From Vanilla planifolia (lineage: Eukaryota > Streptophyta > Magnoliopsida > Asparagales > Orchidaceae), in NCBI GenBank assembly GCA_023846275.1, contig JAIUJO010000145.1:1075001-1139000 (forward strand): a stretch of 64,000 nt of DNA, given 5' to 3'. The notes under the pieces were generated by a model that worked only from the letters and a program-made list of their open reading frames with translations, had not been told where the DNA came from and did no database searches. This document shows, in pieces, positions 24,920-37,899 of the stretch. Positions within the stretch are counted from its first letter, which is position 1; the number at the start of each line of letters is the position of its first letter. The translations under genes were made by a program, and so were the position numbers.

Positions 24920-25340
24920 TCCCCATAATTGACATCCTCGATACAGATTGTCATTTTTTTTGGCTATAGTGTGACATCACATTTTACATTGAAACAACTT
25001 ACATTTGGGTGATCGATTAATTGGTCAGTTGGATTTCGTTGTAAGATTAAGGATTGGGATTGTTCACTATAGAATGTTTTGGTTGCTACTTTTGGAGCAT
25101 CTGGAATTGGTTAGCTTGAAGTTGAACATGGTTGATGCTTCAACTTTTGGACTGGATAAACTCTTCTAAATTTTATAGTCAATAGTAATCCTATAAGCCA
25201 CTTCAGAGGCATGACTTTTTTGGCTGAAAAGTTTCCTCAACATATATCTCTAAGCGTAACTCAAAATCAAGAAAAGGTGACCAAAGGGTCTTCAATAACA
25301 GCAAAATAAATGTACTCATCAAGATTAGTAATATACTCAT
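24920..25340 (-). pseudogene. EL2 gag C-terminal remnant with zinc knuckle
   Basis: On the minus strand the end of the gag domain reads LDEYIYFAVIEDPLVTFS near 25,280-25,330, then ISAKK/SAKKVMPL. This resembles the F-D-E-Y-I-x-R-C-x-V-x-E-D-x-x-V-T-L-S-R-F block. Near 24,960-25,005 a decayed knuckle is seen as tgttt-caatgt...atgtgatgtcacac, ancestrally C-F-x-C-x-x-x-G-H. It is followed in frame by MTICIEDVNYGELSTD, a spacer typical of plant chromovirus gag-pro junctions. The front half of gag (25,340-26,080) was not resolved. Confidence 0.7.
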
Positions 25341-26086
25341 TATGTATTTTCCTTTTTTGTTAGGTATGTCATTGATAAAGTAAATGATTCTTTTATAACA
25401 GGCATATGTATTTTGATGAGTGATGATCCCCTTTGTTGATAATGGATTTCTATGTTTTTTATAGATAATTTAATTTATTTTGCCAGTTTCATTTGAGCGT
25501 ACAACTCATTTTTTTCTCATTATTTTTAAAACATTGGAAGCAATGGTCCAAGGAAACATTCCATTACATGTATTTCTTTAGGTTTATGATGCCTCCAAGG
25601 ATAAGAATGTCACATTTTATAAACTTCATGTGTTTGTTATCATCATTTTCTTAATATCAACCCAAGAAAGGTTTGTTGATTATAAGTGGTATTTGATTAG
25701 AGTGAATGACAATAATAGGTTTGGAAAGGTGGGCTCATTCAGTGCTTGTTCTGGTTCGATGATTCTAAAATGATATTTCTCTTAGTTGTCTTCCAAAGTT
25801 TGTAGTCAAGTTAAAATATCTTGGAGGATCACTTCTGCTTAGTTGATGTGTAGGTGCTCCATGTTACAAGTTTTACATGATATCATTTGTATAAATTTTG
25901 CTCTTTAGAAAAAAGAAAAGAAAACTCCTTGTTTGAGCTTTGTGACTTTATTTGGTTCAAAATTAGATGCTAATAAAGGAAACTTCAAAAGAATGTTTAC
26001 TTTAGTTTTGCTTTGCTATCAACATGGAAAACACTAGTATTATTGGCCTCCAAAGTAAGATATGATGCTTAACTAGTGGTATAAAT

Positions 26087-26640
26087 TGTAATGAACATGT
26101 AGAGGTTAGTCTACACAAATTATAAATAAAGAAAATGAGAAGATAAAAATGTGAAACCTAGAAAGGCAACAACATGAAATAGCTATCCAAGGTAGCTTTA
26201 ATCAAGAAGGAACCATGAAAAACATGGGTTGCATTCCTTATGCTAGGTCTACAACCAATTCAATGGAAGAAAGAAAGGGTATTTGGAATGGGGTTTGATA
26301 AAACAAATTTTGCTATATCGACAGAATAATAAAAATGTCACATGGGTGTAGACTACAAGCCTTGAGAAACATTAACAAGCATTATAAGAAAATAAAGCAA
26401 TGAAGTAACTTGCACATAAAGTTTGCTTAAACAAAACAAAAAATTGAATTAAGAATAGCAAGTAAGGTGATAATAGGTAGTAGTAGAAATCTAAGAAAAC
26501 ATTAAGAATCAAAGTGAAAAGGATAACGAAATGCAAGAAAATGACACAACAAAAGTGAATCAATAAAGTAAAAAAAACATCAAAGTGAAAATAAAAAAGG
26601 AGAATAATTGGAACAGTACTTTAAACTACTTTGGGAAGAA
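26087..26640 (-). repeat. EL2 right LTR (5' LTR), partial
   Basis: Very clear alignment with 49,880-50,400: caagaaggaac, ttccttatgcta, caattcaatgg, aaagaaagggtatttgga, cacatgggtg-agact, aatgaagtaacttg, and tctaagaaaacatta occur in both in the same order. It also aligns more weakly with 20,676-21,180. Beyond about 26,640 the match to the other two copies stops, so this LTR has lost its outer two thirds or is interrupted. Confidence 0.82.
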
Positions 26641-28909
26641 TGCCCTAGCTTTAAAATAAAATGGACATAAAATGTGGCTTAAAGGTTGAAAAAGTCAACA
26701 TTTACAAAAATCTTTGATCTTATTAAAGTAGATAAGGATGTGCTGTCAAAAACAAGTAATTCTTCAAGAAAATGATAAGTGGAATGAGTTGTATCTTATT
26801 AATTCTTATGATTCACAAGATTTTGAAAGAGTGGAATTTTATTGAAAATAGAAAGAAGAAATTAGATGGCTAATGGAAGGGGAAAGAAATAGAACATTCT
26901 ATTGTACAATAGTGACAAAGTGAAGAAACAAACAAATAAGTCAAAATAATGATAGTAGTAATCAACCACTTTCAAAATATTCTTTAGTCTACTTAAGTAA
27001 TGAAAGGTGCAAAAATGTTTAACTGAATCCTTTCCTTATTGAAAAAGCAAACAAACAATAGAATAATGCAAAATATCACCAAGAAGGAAATAAAGAGATA
27101 ACTTTTAATAAGAATTGACATAGCATGCTGGGCCCAAATGGTTTTAATAGAAACTTTTTCACTAATTATTTTGATTTAATTTCACATATTGTGTTTAATT
27201 TAGCTAATGAAGTTTTATAGTTTCTCCAATTTGTTGCTGGATTTTAGGTTCGAACATTATATCTATTACTAAATCTCATAACCTAGAAATATTTATTGAT
27301 TACAGACCAAATACTTTTCAAAAATCATAAAAGTAATATTCACAAAGCTCATTGTTGATTAAATAAAACAATGTTTTAATAGGCTAATTTCTCTAAAGCA
27401 AGCCTATTATATTAATGTACATATATTGTATCGAACTGATTATTGATTCAGTAATTAGTATTTCTCTTAACAATAAAAATAAAATGGTAATTTTATTATT
27501 AAGTTTTATTTAAGGAATGTGAATTACAACATTTCATGGAAATTTCTTTAAAAGAAACTCTCCAAGTACAATGTTAATAAGAAGCTTATTAACATGCTCA
27601 CAAATTACCTTTGCAATATATCGATATCAATTATCATTAATAGACCACAAAGAAACTTTTCTTAACCATCAATTAGTCTTAATTCAAATAATCCTCTATC
27701 TCCCTTTCTTTTCATCTCATTCATGGTGTTGTTCAAAAGAAGTGCTAACAATGTTTTTGCTTAAAAATGGATTATATTATATGGACAACATAGATCCTCT
27801 TTATCTATCACCTTCCAAGCTTATGCAAAAAAAAATTATCATTACTAGAGGACATCTGAAGATTATTATTAACTTAAGTAAGTTTCTTTAGCTCTTCAAG
27901 CATCATACAAGATTCTTAAATATAAAAATTAAAAGTGAGGTCATCTGTAGAAACAAAAATAGTATATACAAGGTAAATGAATTTTGCAAGGGCTCAGGAT
28001 TTCATTAAACAAATCTTCCTTTGGCTTATTTGTGCTACACACTATTTATAGGTTAGATGAAAGTAGCTCACTTCCAAAATTTGATTGATAAAATTAAAAA
28101 TAAAATTCCATGGGGGCAAAGTAGTTGTTATCTATAAAGGGTGGACTCATTCTCATCAAGGGTGTCATTCTCTCAATTCCATTATATATTGTAATCATAA
28201 GTAAACTCGCAACATAGTTTTAAAATAAATTAAAAAAACGATTGAATTGACTTTTGTGAGGATTTTTGAAGAAAAACTCAAGCATCACAAAACTTCTTGG
28301 AATAAAATTTGTTTCCCATTTGAAAAAATAATCTTTTTGTTATGAAAATAAAGAAAATGATGAAACCTTTCATGTAAAACAAAATTGGAAGATACTCACC
28401 AACAATAATTTGTGATCTAACTACATGCCCATAAAATACTAATCCTTAGATGCATCAAGATTGAAATCCAACACGTGGGCTGACATGCAAAGGATGAAAC
28501 ATTTGATTAAAAAGAATGTAAATTGGTCTAACTCCATGAATTCATTATATATTTCCTCTTACTTGTGAATGTAGTTTAGCTATCATTCTACCTAGGTTTA
28601 TTTGAGATCAAAAAAGCTAAGTCTAAAATGTGGACGACACTTTTGAAGGACCAAATGACCTTTAAAGATGTTAATGTTATCATGGATGATATTCAACGAC
28701 CTACGCCATTACCAAATAACCAAATAAACCTAAACTTTCAACTTTCTTTAATGTGCCAACAATGTTGAAAATAAAGACTAAATTGATTATGCTTTTTTAA
28801 TTGTAAAAAAACTAAATAAGCATGGTTACTTTTTAAAATAATTTACATATCATGGAACCTGAAACCTACAAAACATGAAATGAATTACATCATGGGATAA
28901 CTTAGATAA
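26641..28909. other. No recognised feature
   Basis: AT-rich sequence holding only chance-length open frames, the longest being 106 codons at 27,571-27,891. No domain, primer-binding site or partner repeat was found. Confidence 0.45.
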
Positions 28910-31350
28910 TATGAAATTTGTAATAGAGAGGTCATAATCACACTGCCTGCTTTAATATCAAAGAATATTTAGAAAGCTAACATAACTAAGAACCTTAAGC
29001 AATTAGATCAAATAGTAACAAATGTTATATGTAATATTAAAGAGAATTGTTGCTTCATAATATGCTTTTTTCTAATCATTCGGACTTTGTTGGAAATTAT
29101 CAAACAAATTATTTTTGGAATAAAATATTAAATAGTAAAAACCTAAGAAACAATAGTGGAACTGATTAGATGGTTCCCTCAACTGAAGATGTCAATGTAG
29201 TTAAACATCATTGGTGAGATGTTAGGTGTTAATTGTAGTGCTTTTGTATTCGAAATGTTTTGGAACAATTCAGAGGAAATGAGTCTAGATTTTTTAAATA
29301 ATCAAATAAATCAAAGAACACCTAAGGCCAAGGTATAACTAGGGGTCTTCAATTACGCAACCAATTGTAAATTAACAATTTATACATTTTAGTGGATTGT
29401 AGTGTACTATTGAATATATTCTAAGATAGAGAAAGTATACAAGTGGAGCTGACAAATCGCTTGATGCAAGTATGCAAACTTGTTTGCCAAACAGAAAGTG
29501 GAGCTTATTGTACAAATAAATTAATAATCTAGCCATACTCTTGCTTTGAAAGCAACAACAAAAAATACAACTCATAAAAGAATGGAACATTTAAATAAAT
29601 ATGAAGTAGTTATTAATATGGAGAAAGTATAGCTCCCATGCATTTTGTCATTATAGAGAACATGAAGATAAAAATTTGGAGTAATTTTTATATTATATGA
29701 GGGTAGAATTATGATATTGAAGATTTTTGCCTACGTTGTATAATACAAATATTGTTTTTATAAGATAGGCTCTTCTTCTTTTCAGAGAGTACTATTTATG
29801 TGCATAAAAAGCATAACATAAAAATAGTTGAATAGTAGTGGGTTGTGAGTACTGTTAATCATAGTGCATGATTTTCTTAATACAACTTTAATAACTAATG
29901 GATAGTGGAAGTATGCAACAAAGAAAATACTATCAAAATATAGTATTATTATGATTTAGTACTACTTTAATTCAAAACATTACGTAAGGAAAACCTTGCT
30001 ATCATCATAATATACTATATTTGGAAGCTCAGAAAATTTTGAAGTTTGCAAAGAATTGCAAAAAAAGGACTAATATGATCTATGTTGATTATATTATCAT
30101 CTTTTTAAACTTGGTCATCACTAATACTCTTCCTCTTATGATGTAATGTATTTTGGAAATTTATTTAGTAAGTAGAATATATAGAAAGAATATTGAAATA
30201 TTGGCATAGGAAAAGATCTCAACTCTTATACTATACAAACCCAATCTTATTTGCACTAGAATAATATAATTTGCATCTTTCAATACAAAACATATGTTTT
30301 CAATGATATGGACATGCACATCAAACTTATGAAAATTTGGAAGAGCGTAACAAGAATTTTATTTCCTTATATTGCAATAACACAAATGAAGCATGCCCAC
30401 TTCCATAATCATAATGAATATCTCACCATTTTGGTTGATGTCATCAAAAACTTCTATTTTACAAGTCTTACTAAATAGTTAGAGGCAAAATTGAATAGCT
30501 TATAATGCAAAATATAATAAATTAATTAGATTAGTAAAAAAGGTGAATTATGCCAAATATTATTTAAAATCTAATAATGGAATGTCAAAGAAATGAATGA
30601 ATGTTTTTTAGCTATTTAAAAATGAGACAGCCAATTGATGTTATATCAGGGGTTATCACTTTTAACTAGAAATGCCAAACATGAAGAATAACAACACATT
30701 ATATAAAAAATGACGAACAAAGATGTGACTTTGGTAACCAAATCGTTGTTCTTGTTAGAAGGGTTGCTATGACTAATGTAGTATTTAAAGCCAACCACTT
30801 ATGCACTCTTTCGAATATCATGGCCATAGCGGGGTTTATCATTGCACTCAATTTCATAACTTGAACCATTCTGTGAGAGGTCTTAGATAATATCAATATA
30901 ATGCACAATGACTTATGAGGTTTAAGACTCAAGATACTAAGGACATGGCCAATCGTTTTTAATTTAGAAAGGATAGAAGGAATTCTTATAATAGGATTTA
31001 TGATGGAAGATAATAATAAAAAAATGATAATGGTGATGGTGATAAATTCAAATTATAATTTAGATATTAGATAACAACCTAAAACACCTTAGCAGCAAAC
31101 TAAGATTGTGATCTCTTTTAGATAAAGAAAGCATTATTTTCACAATTATAATGCTAATATTTAAAAATTCCATTTATTTATTTCATCATAAGGATTTATG
31201 TAAATTGTAATTTCAAACTTAAATTCAAAGGAAAAGCTGATTAGACTTCCAAATAGTTGGTGGATAAAAATAAATTGTAATTTAATTTCATTCAAAACAA
31301 CTAAATTCATATTACATAACAGGTGGAGAAAAATATCATTAAAATCTTAT
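28910..31350. repeat. Repeat W, copy 2 (partner at 14,400-17,060)
   Basis: Same orientation as copy 1 and collinear with it along its length. It is not preceded by a recognisable Z sequence, unlike copy 1. A short minus-strand open frame at 30,699-30,932 corresponds to one at 16,265-16,459. Confidence 0.75.
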
Positions 31351-31899
31351 CAAATGGTTAATTTTATTTTTTATCAAAGCTTATTTTTACTTATTGAAAC
31401 AATCATTATTATTAAAAATCACCACTTGTTGCATTGAATCATTTGACTTCTCTTCCCTTATTTTTAGCATTTTCCAGCAACCCACATTATGGCTTCAAAT
31501 CATTGTATTTTGAATGCAAGCATGATGTTAACACATTTGTTATGTGTTTTTTTAAATTATTTTGAATGCAAACAAAAAATTAATACAAATTTGTTTGTTT
31601 TTTTAGAACCTTTATTTGGGGAACTTGTAGGTTTGAATATCAATTAAACCATTAAAGATTATTGTACTTTTATACTAATTCCAATTTTTTTTTATTTTCA
31701 ATTTTTTTAAAAATTTAAAATACAATTAATATCTTGCAAAAAAAGGGTAAACTTTACACAAAAATGTTTAACAAAGCTTTGTTTAAGGTTAGGAGACAAC
31801 ATAAAATTTTTATTTGAATTTTTTTTTAAAAAACGTCTTTTTCATAAATCAAAATATTTTTCCTATCAATTCTTCCCTCTTTCTAAACCATCTTTCAAT

Positions 31900-31912
31900 T
31901 GGTATTAGGGTC
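31900..31912 (+). other. Primer-binding site
   Basis: Reads tggtattagggtc, close to tggtatcagagc for initiator tRNA-Met. The preceding bases tttcaat would end a left LTR at about 31,897 with CA. The plus-strand orientation agrees with the copia gag downstream. Confidence 0.6.
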
Positions 31913-33529
31913 TGGTGCCTTTCCAATGTGATTAAATTGTCCATGGAGAGCAATTGCTTAAATTAATACTAGAACAAGTTTTGGTGAATGTGCTTCTAAA
32001 ATGAAAAGTAGTACATCAATCTTGCAAGAAGGGGGTGAATTGTGGACTTAAAAATAATTTTTGAAAAATCTTTTACAAACATGTTAAAATAGTTTTTTTC
32101 AAAATGGCTAATGCAAGAGCTAAATAATTAGCCATTAGGTGTGATGGACTAAGTCCTTTGAATCTGATCAAAGAGGATATGGACCATCAAATCTAATGCT
32201 AAATAAGTGGATGAGTTATGGATGATTTGATGAAGATATTTTTAATATAGGCCTTTCAATCATGTTAGATGAGATCTAGACCTTTCAATTCAACGTAGAC
32301 AATGTTAAAACAGATCCCAATCATAAGATTCAAATAGGATAATTAAGAGCAACACGATTCAAGGATATGACAAAAAGGCTTCTAGTCATCCAATATGTTA
32401 CAATAAAGTTGTGTCCATCAGATGTGGGGATAAATCATGTCAAATCAACAGAATCAATAATCACTCATTAATAAATTAGAGAGGCAAGCCCACCGACTGA
32501 TCACAATTTTGGTTACATACTTACACAAGGGATTTTACACCAAATTATTCGGATGGAAAAGCATTTAGACAATATAAGCATTTACAAAGGATTAGCATTC
32601 AAACATAATTGGGGTTGCCTCCTCATTTATCCTCTTGTATACTTGGTTTAAGTGCTGCTCATCTTGATCCAAAGCCTTACCCCTTCTAGTTCAGTAATTC
32701 ACCATCAACCAGAATGACCTCGAACTAATTTAGATTTGATTGTTTCTTGCCCAAGGCTTGCGAGTAGCATCTCGGGCTAGCCTGACTTGAGAGCTTTGCA
32801 CCTAACACTATCTGCAATGTGGAAAAATTTTTATAATAAAAATTATGAAAAATAACATAATTATTTTTTTAACTTAATTAAAGCTTAGAAAACAAACTAA
32901 AATGAAATTTGATAAGGATAAGATTCAATCAAGAAATTTATTATAGGATTTAAAAAATAAAATCTTACTTGTTTGCTAAATGAAAGAGATGATTGAACAA
33001 TTTAATATTTGAATATGATTTGAAATTCAAGTGAAATGAGATTATAAAAAAAACAATAAGCTAATATTCTATAATTAAAAAACCATTTTAAATTTCATGA
33101 ACATATGCTTAACCCTAGAAGCCTGTTGAACCCTCCAAGGTATTTTAAATATCACTAGTTAACCATCTTCAATTGTACATAGCTTATTATTTACATATGA
33201 ATCTATTTTACACTAAAAAAGTCTATTAAAATAAAATATGAATCATTTAAGACTTGGCTCACAAAGCCAAGGGTAACCTAATAGCTTCACCTAGTAAGCT
33301 ACAACTTTTTTGTGATCATTACAATCTTTATTGAAATATTTGGACTACGACACTTGAAGTTAGTGACAGGGGAAATGCATGCATAAAAAAATATAGTGTG
33401 TATTCAAAAAAAAAAAAAAAAAAATGGATGTAAAAGAAAAATATAGGATTTAATCGAATGATAAGGCTATAAATATTTTAATTGGTACTTTGAGCATTAA
33501 TAGAATTGAGCTTAGAAATTACTCTTCAA
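31913..33529. other. Non-coding stretch between PBS and copia gag
   Basis: Holds a G-rich motif gaagggggtgaattgtgg near 32,025, a less AT-rich part at 32,460-32,830 that includes ttggggttgcctcctc, and a run of 19 A at 33,406-33,424. Motifs like the first two recur in plant LTR retroelement untranslated regions, so part of this may belong to a second inserted element. No coding signal was seen. Confidence 0.45.
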
Positions 33530-34210
33530 ATTTGCCACAAGTTAATGGCAACATACAAAGGTACATCTTTTTGTTTAAGAAATTAAAGTTTATATGATGA
33601 AATGACTAAGAGTTGTTGAAAATGATTCCAAATGAACCTGTTGAAAGAATTTTATTTGATTTATTAACATTGTTACTTGTTAGTTTGAAAAATACTATAT
33701 CTATGAATGAACATCAAAAAAGATCATTACAATATTACAAAAATAGTATCACTATTTCACCTCAACCTTCAAGATCAGTACAAAATTTTCTACTATAACA
33801 TTGGATGACTTTACAGGTGAGCTCACGACTAATGCACTAAAAATGAAGACAAGAAAAGCAGAGAAAGGCTTCAATTAGAAAAAAAATTAATCGGGAAAGA
33901 GTAAACAATAGCACTAAAAAAGGAAGATGCCTTAGAAGAGGACACTACAAATGAAGATAGCACAACTCTAATTTTGGAAGGTTTTGTTTTTGGTGATACA
34001 AGAACGTATATGAAACAAAGGTCCAAAAAGAGAGTCAGAAGAAAAGAGGAGATGTTCTTCCATGAGGTTGACAAACTAACACATCCCAAACAAATATGTC
34101 TTATGGAATTAGATTGAATTGAAAAAGAGAAGAATGCAATGAAGAAGAGCAAGAACTAGAAGAAGAAAGCATTATGTAATGCTTGAAGTGACTTTCAAGA
34201 GACTAATAAA
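33530..34210 (+). pseudogene. copia-1 gag remnant
   Basis: Gag of the Ty1/copia type (UBN2 family). The front reads KLMATYKGTS, matching the L-x-x-x-Y-E-G-T block. Near 33,800 ITLDDFTGELTTNALKMKTR matches the T-L-D-E-L-x-G-x-L-x-T-x-E linker block. After a stop the frame resumes with ALKKEDALEEDTTNEDST, an acidic spacer seen before the zinc knuckle in this family, then CLMELD. The knuckle (CCHC) was not found. Several stops and at least two frameshifts are present. Protease follows about 650 bases downstream. Confidence 0.78.
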
Positions 34211-34839
34211 GTTAAGAGGAAGATCAAGAAAAGCATAGTGAATATTTGCGTGGGAACATCATTAAGTGAAGTAGAGGTAAGTTATTATAATAAAGGATTA
34301 CCTTAACAATTAATTTGCGTGTAATAATATGAAACTTTATGTAAGGAATACAACAAACTAAAAGAAAAGCATAGTGAATATTTTAGTCATTGTGAACATA
34401 TTTGAAATAAAGCTAACCCATTTATAATATATATGCAAATCACTAATGATGGATTAGAATATAAAATTAAGTGCATGCATCATTACTTAAAGAATTAATG
34501 ATCTTAAATCCTTGAAATTTGCTTATTCATTATTATATGAAAATCGTACTAGTTGAAATATTTCTTTTTCAAGTGCTATAATATTTCATTTACATTGGGA
34601 TAAAGGAAATGCCAAAATTTTACAGGGTTTTAATAACAATTTTACTAGTCATTATAGCTTGCAAACTGACTATACGACACATGTACATATTATTAAAGCT
34701 CACATTTAATCCAAATTCCTTAAAGTTTTTTTGTAGTTAGGGAAAACTTTAGTTTTTCCACTCAAAAATATGCCTGACCAAAAAAATTTTTCTTCATAAG
34801 TCTAACAATTAATTTATAATTATAGGAAGGTTTTCTTTT

Positions 34840-34990
34840 GAAGGATGAGTAATACGTGATTCTGGCATAGTTGATGTCAGACATACATGACTCGAACAAT
34901 AAATTTATTACCCTAATAAGAAGTTTATGTTGAAGGAAAAGTAGTACTTAGTGAGAACTCAAAGAAATACATCAAATGAGCTAGTGCTAT
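34840..34990 (+). pseudogene. copia-1 aspartic protease remnant
   Basis: The active-site triad Asp-Ser-Gly survives at 34,858-34,866 (gattctggc). It is followed, across a frameshift, by a TYMTRTINLL piece corresponding to the family's C-S-R-H-M-T-G-x-x-x-L-F motif, and by VVLSENSKKYIK-ASAI, corresponding to V-x-F-G-x-N-x-K-G-K-I-x-G-x-G-x-I. This retroviral-type protease cuts the polyprotein. Its position between gag and integrase is right for Ty1/copia. Confidence 0.7.
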
Positions 34991-35129
34991 TTGAAATTCT
35001 ACATTTTTTATTACTAAAGTTTATTAGTTTAAAAGAAATTATAATTTCCAAAATATGAGTGAATTATGTGATAGTAGTTTTAGTGTTTTATTTGATTCAA
35101 TTACATATAAAATTAGTAAGGTAATACAA

Positions 35130-35870
35130 CTAAAAGAAATAAGACTTATTTACATGATTTGAAGAAAGTAAACAGTTCTCAAATAGAATGGTTGTGTCAT
35201 TGATTAATGACTTTAATTTATGACATAAAAGACTTTCCATGCTAGCACACATACAATAAGAAAATTAATTAAATATAACTTACTAAAAGGTTTAACTAAA
35301 TTGACTTTTGTAGATGACTTTGTATACGCTTTCTCTAATAAATGATGTAGACATATACAATGCATGAGTGTAGGACTTAAGAAATATGGACTACTGTTAA
35401 ATGACTATTTTAAGTATACATAGAGAATTTTTTTAGAAAAAAGGAGAAAAACCTATAGAAAATTTTATATCTTGATAACTAAATTAGAAGAGGAGTTTGG
35501 TCACAAATTAATCGTAATTAGAAGCAATAATGAAGCTGAATTTAGAAGTGAGAAAATTATTGATGATTTTAATAATAAAAGAATTTCACTAACATTTTCA
35601 AAAATTTTGATGAATTTTAGATGCCTAACTCATTATATTTAAAAATTTTAAGAACTTTAGAAGAGGTGTATGATCTCTTACATATTGAAGTAAATGTGAA
35701 TAAGTTGATCCAATTCTACAAAAATATTTCATTACTATTACTGAGAATACATCAATCTAAACATGATTGTATAATAATCAATGTAGGATTCTCTAGAACT
35801 ATTTGCCCATTCATTCCTTATCAATGCAAAAAAATTGCTAATGAATAAGAGTTCTCTTATGCACCATTGA
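35130..35870 (+). pseudogene. copia-1 integrase remnant
   Basis: The pre-integrase block reads HDLKKVNSSQIEWLCH near 35,155-35,200. The core reads NDYFKYT near 35,400 (first catalytic Asp region, usual form D-D-Y-S-R-Y-T), then GHKLIVIRSNNEAEFRSE at 35,493-35,550, matching L-R-S-D-N-G-G-E-F with the second catalytic Asp changed to Asn. The block holding the catalytic Glu (P-Q-Q-N-G-V-V-E-R-K-N) is degraded: a piece LKILRTLEEVYDLL near 35,640-35,680 corresponds to the K-N-R-T-L-x-E-M-A-R-T helix that follows it. The zinc-binding N-terminal part is mostly missing. No RT follows. Confidence 0.82.
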
Positions 35871-37899
35871 CTGATGTAATCAATTAATTCATTCATTTCA
35901 TCCCACCTTAGATTGGATGGACTCTTGTATTAATCAAGTATAGATATTACATAAAAATATACTATATATATTCATGGAGCTTTAATTTCCTCTAAAAGTT
36001 AAGCCACCATGTACCAAAGTGTTCCTCATTTACCACTTCAATTTAGCATACATATAAGTATTATATGCACCATTTTGTCTCCATCGATTATCCATATGCA
36101 AGTGAACTAACTATTCATCCTCATTTAAGGTTTGAAAATGGATGATTTTAATTCATAGTATCAAAACCCTAATAGATTTATTCCCATTGTAGTGCTCAAA
36201 TTCTAATCTCTTAGATAGCTAATGCAATTAGCTATTGTCAGCCATAAGTTCCATGAGAGTAATCAAAACTATTTTTATTTTGACTAGAAGCATAAACTAC
36301 ATTCCCTAGCTCTTATTTGTTGTACCTCGTATATTTCAATCAAGGATGTTATCCAATAAAAGTCATTCATTATAAAAGTAATGAAAATAAGGCACTTCAA
36401 TGAATCCTACTAAACTAGGATGCCTCGTTAACCATTTCTAATATTTCTCTCAGAGTGCCTATTCTAAATTTGGTTGAAATCTTCTTCTTTAGTTTACATT
36501 AGACTAGAATTTATAGATCATTTAAGCTAGTCATTACTAAAATCTTAAAATTATTGTTCCATGTTAATTTATTTGTAAACTTGGTTTTCATTAAGCATGT
36601 GCTAATTCTACTACTAATTATAATAACTAAACTATTTATGAGTATTTATGCTCCTTTACAGCAGAACAATTTCATAGAGCATCAATATTTTTTCATGCAA
36701 CATCCTTACCTAAAATGAAACTATCTGAATGTAGTGACTTTTCTTTTAAAATGCTGCCTAATTGATAAATAATGGCTTACTGAGATTATATTCATTCATA
36801 TTTGTCAGTGCTTATTTTTGCTTGCATATTTGGGGGCATTTTAATTTTTTTAAATTGAAGAAAGTTGTGACCTTGGACATAGAAGTTTATTTACTAACAA
36901 AGTTATCATATTAAATCCATTGCCATAACCTGTTCAAGTTTGCAAATTTTTTGTTATATAGATTCAGCTAGATAATTCCTTCACTAGATCCACTTCAATA
37001 AAATCTTGTTTATGCTTACTATATTTAGGTTTATAGTAGATATAGTCACTTGTATAAGACTTTTTCGTACAAAAGCTAAGGAGTACAAAGCTACCTCATT
37101 GAAAAACTCAAATGAAACCTAAATTAGATCTAAGTTGATTCAAACAACATTCATGTGAAACTCATGATGCTAGTTAAATTTTTTGTTTCCTTAAAGTAAC
37201 TGATGTTCAATAGATTCATAAACATGGATTATTTACTATTGTTGCACATGTATTCAATAGAATCATAAATGAAGATTATCTGGGATATGCAATATTAAGT
37301 AGTAATCCCTTAACAACCTAATAATTTTGTGCATCATAATTTAACATAATTTGCCACTATAAAATGGGCAATGATCAAGCCTTCTTGCATGACAACTAGT
37401 AATGTGAAGATACAATAATTATTACATGTTTTGAATTCCATAACTTATGTATATACAACAATTGTTTGAGATTTAAAATTTAAGATTGGGTTAAATACAT
37501 GTGAATCAAGATCATTAGCAATTTAAAAGCAATACACATCATATATATTTAAGGATTCAAGATTCTTGTTCATCTAGATTCCTTAACTTATTTTGGTTCA
37601 TAATGGTTTCATCCTTATCAATTTTGTGTGGCATTATTGCTTGTGAAACAAAATTAATTGAATAATTGAGTTAAATTGACAAATGCTTATTCTTATTGAT
37701 TATAATCTAAAAATCTTATAGTATTTTCCAAAGTTTAAATGTTTATTACTTGACGTTAAAAGTTGCGTACACAATCAATTCTTGAAGCTAATTATTGTGA
37801 ATGTAGTTTTACTAAATTTTTAAAAATCTAAAACAGAGTGGTGATTAAATATTCAAATAGTACATATGTGCATAATAGATTTTATAGTTAGCATATAAT
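35871..37899. other. No recognised feature
   Basis: Copia RT would be expected here but no RT block could be read in any plus-strand frame. The stretch is AT-rich without repeats matching elsewhere in the window. Confidence 0.45.

Larger units (their letters stand above)
20676..26640 (-). mobile_element. EL2: decayed Ty3/gypsy chromovirus retrotransposon
   Basis: A second LTR retrotransposon on the minus strand: left (3') LTR 20,676 to about 22,300, chromodomain, integrase C-terminus, RT, gag zinc knuckle, then a right (5') LTR from 26,087. Protein blocks are the same type as in EL1 but the LTRs are unrelated in sequence, so it is a different chromovirus family. RNase H and the integrase catalytic core are missing. 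The distance from the RT catalytic box to the integrase C-terminus is about 0.8 kb here against about 1.9 kb in EL1. The right LTR is recognisable for only about 550 bp, against about 1.6 kb on the left. Confidence 0.85.
31900..35870 (+). mobile_element. Decayed Ty1/copia retrotransposon (copia-1)
   Basis: Plus-strand element with a primer-binding site at 31,900, gag at 33,530-34,210, protease near 34,858 and integrase at 35,130-35,870. Integrase directly after protease, ahead of any RT, is the Ty1/copia order. Reverse transcriptase and RNase H were not found downstream, and no pair of LTRs could be matched. The region between PBS and gag (about 1.6 kb) is unusually long and may contain a separate insertion. 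Confidence 0.8.

Noticed and set aside
27571..27891. 106-codon plus-strand open frame
   Set aside because: No recognisable domain, no homologous partner and hydrophobic low-complexity composition typical of translated AT-rich non-coding DNA.
33871..34152. 93-codon minus-strand open frame
   Set aside because: Antisense shadow of the plus-strand copia-1 gag remnant.
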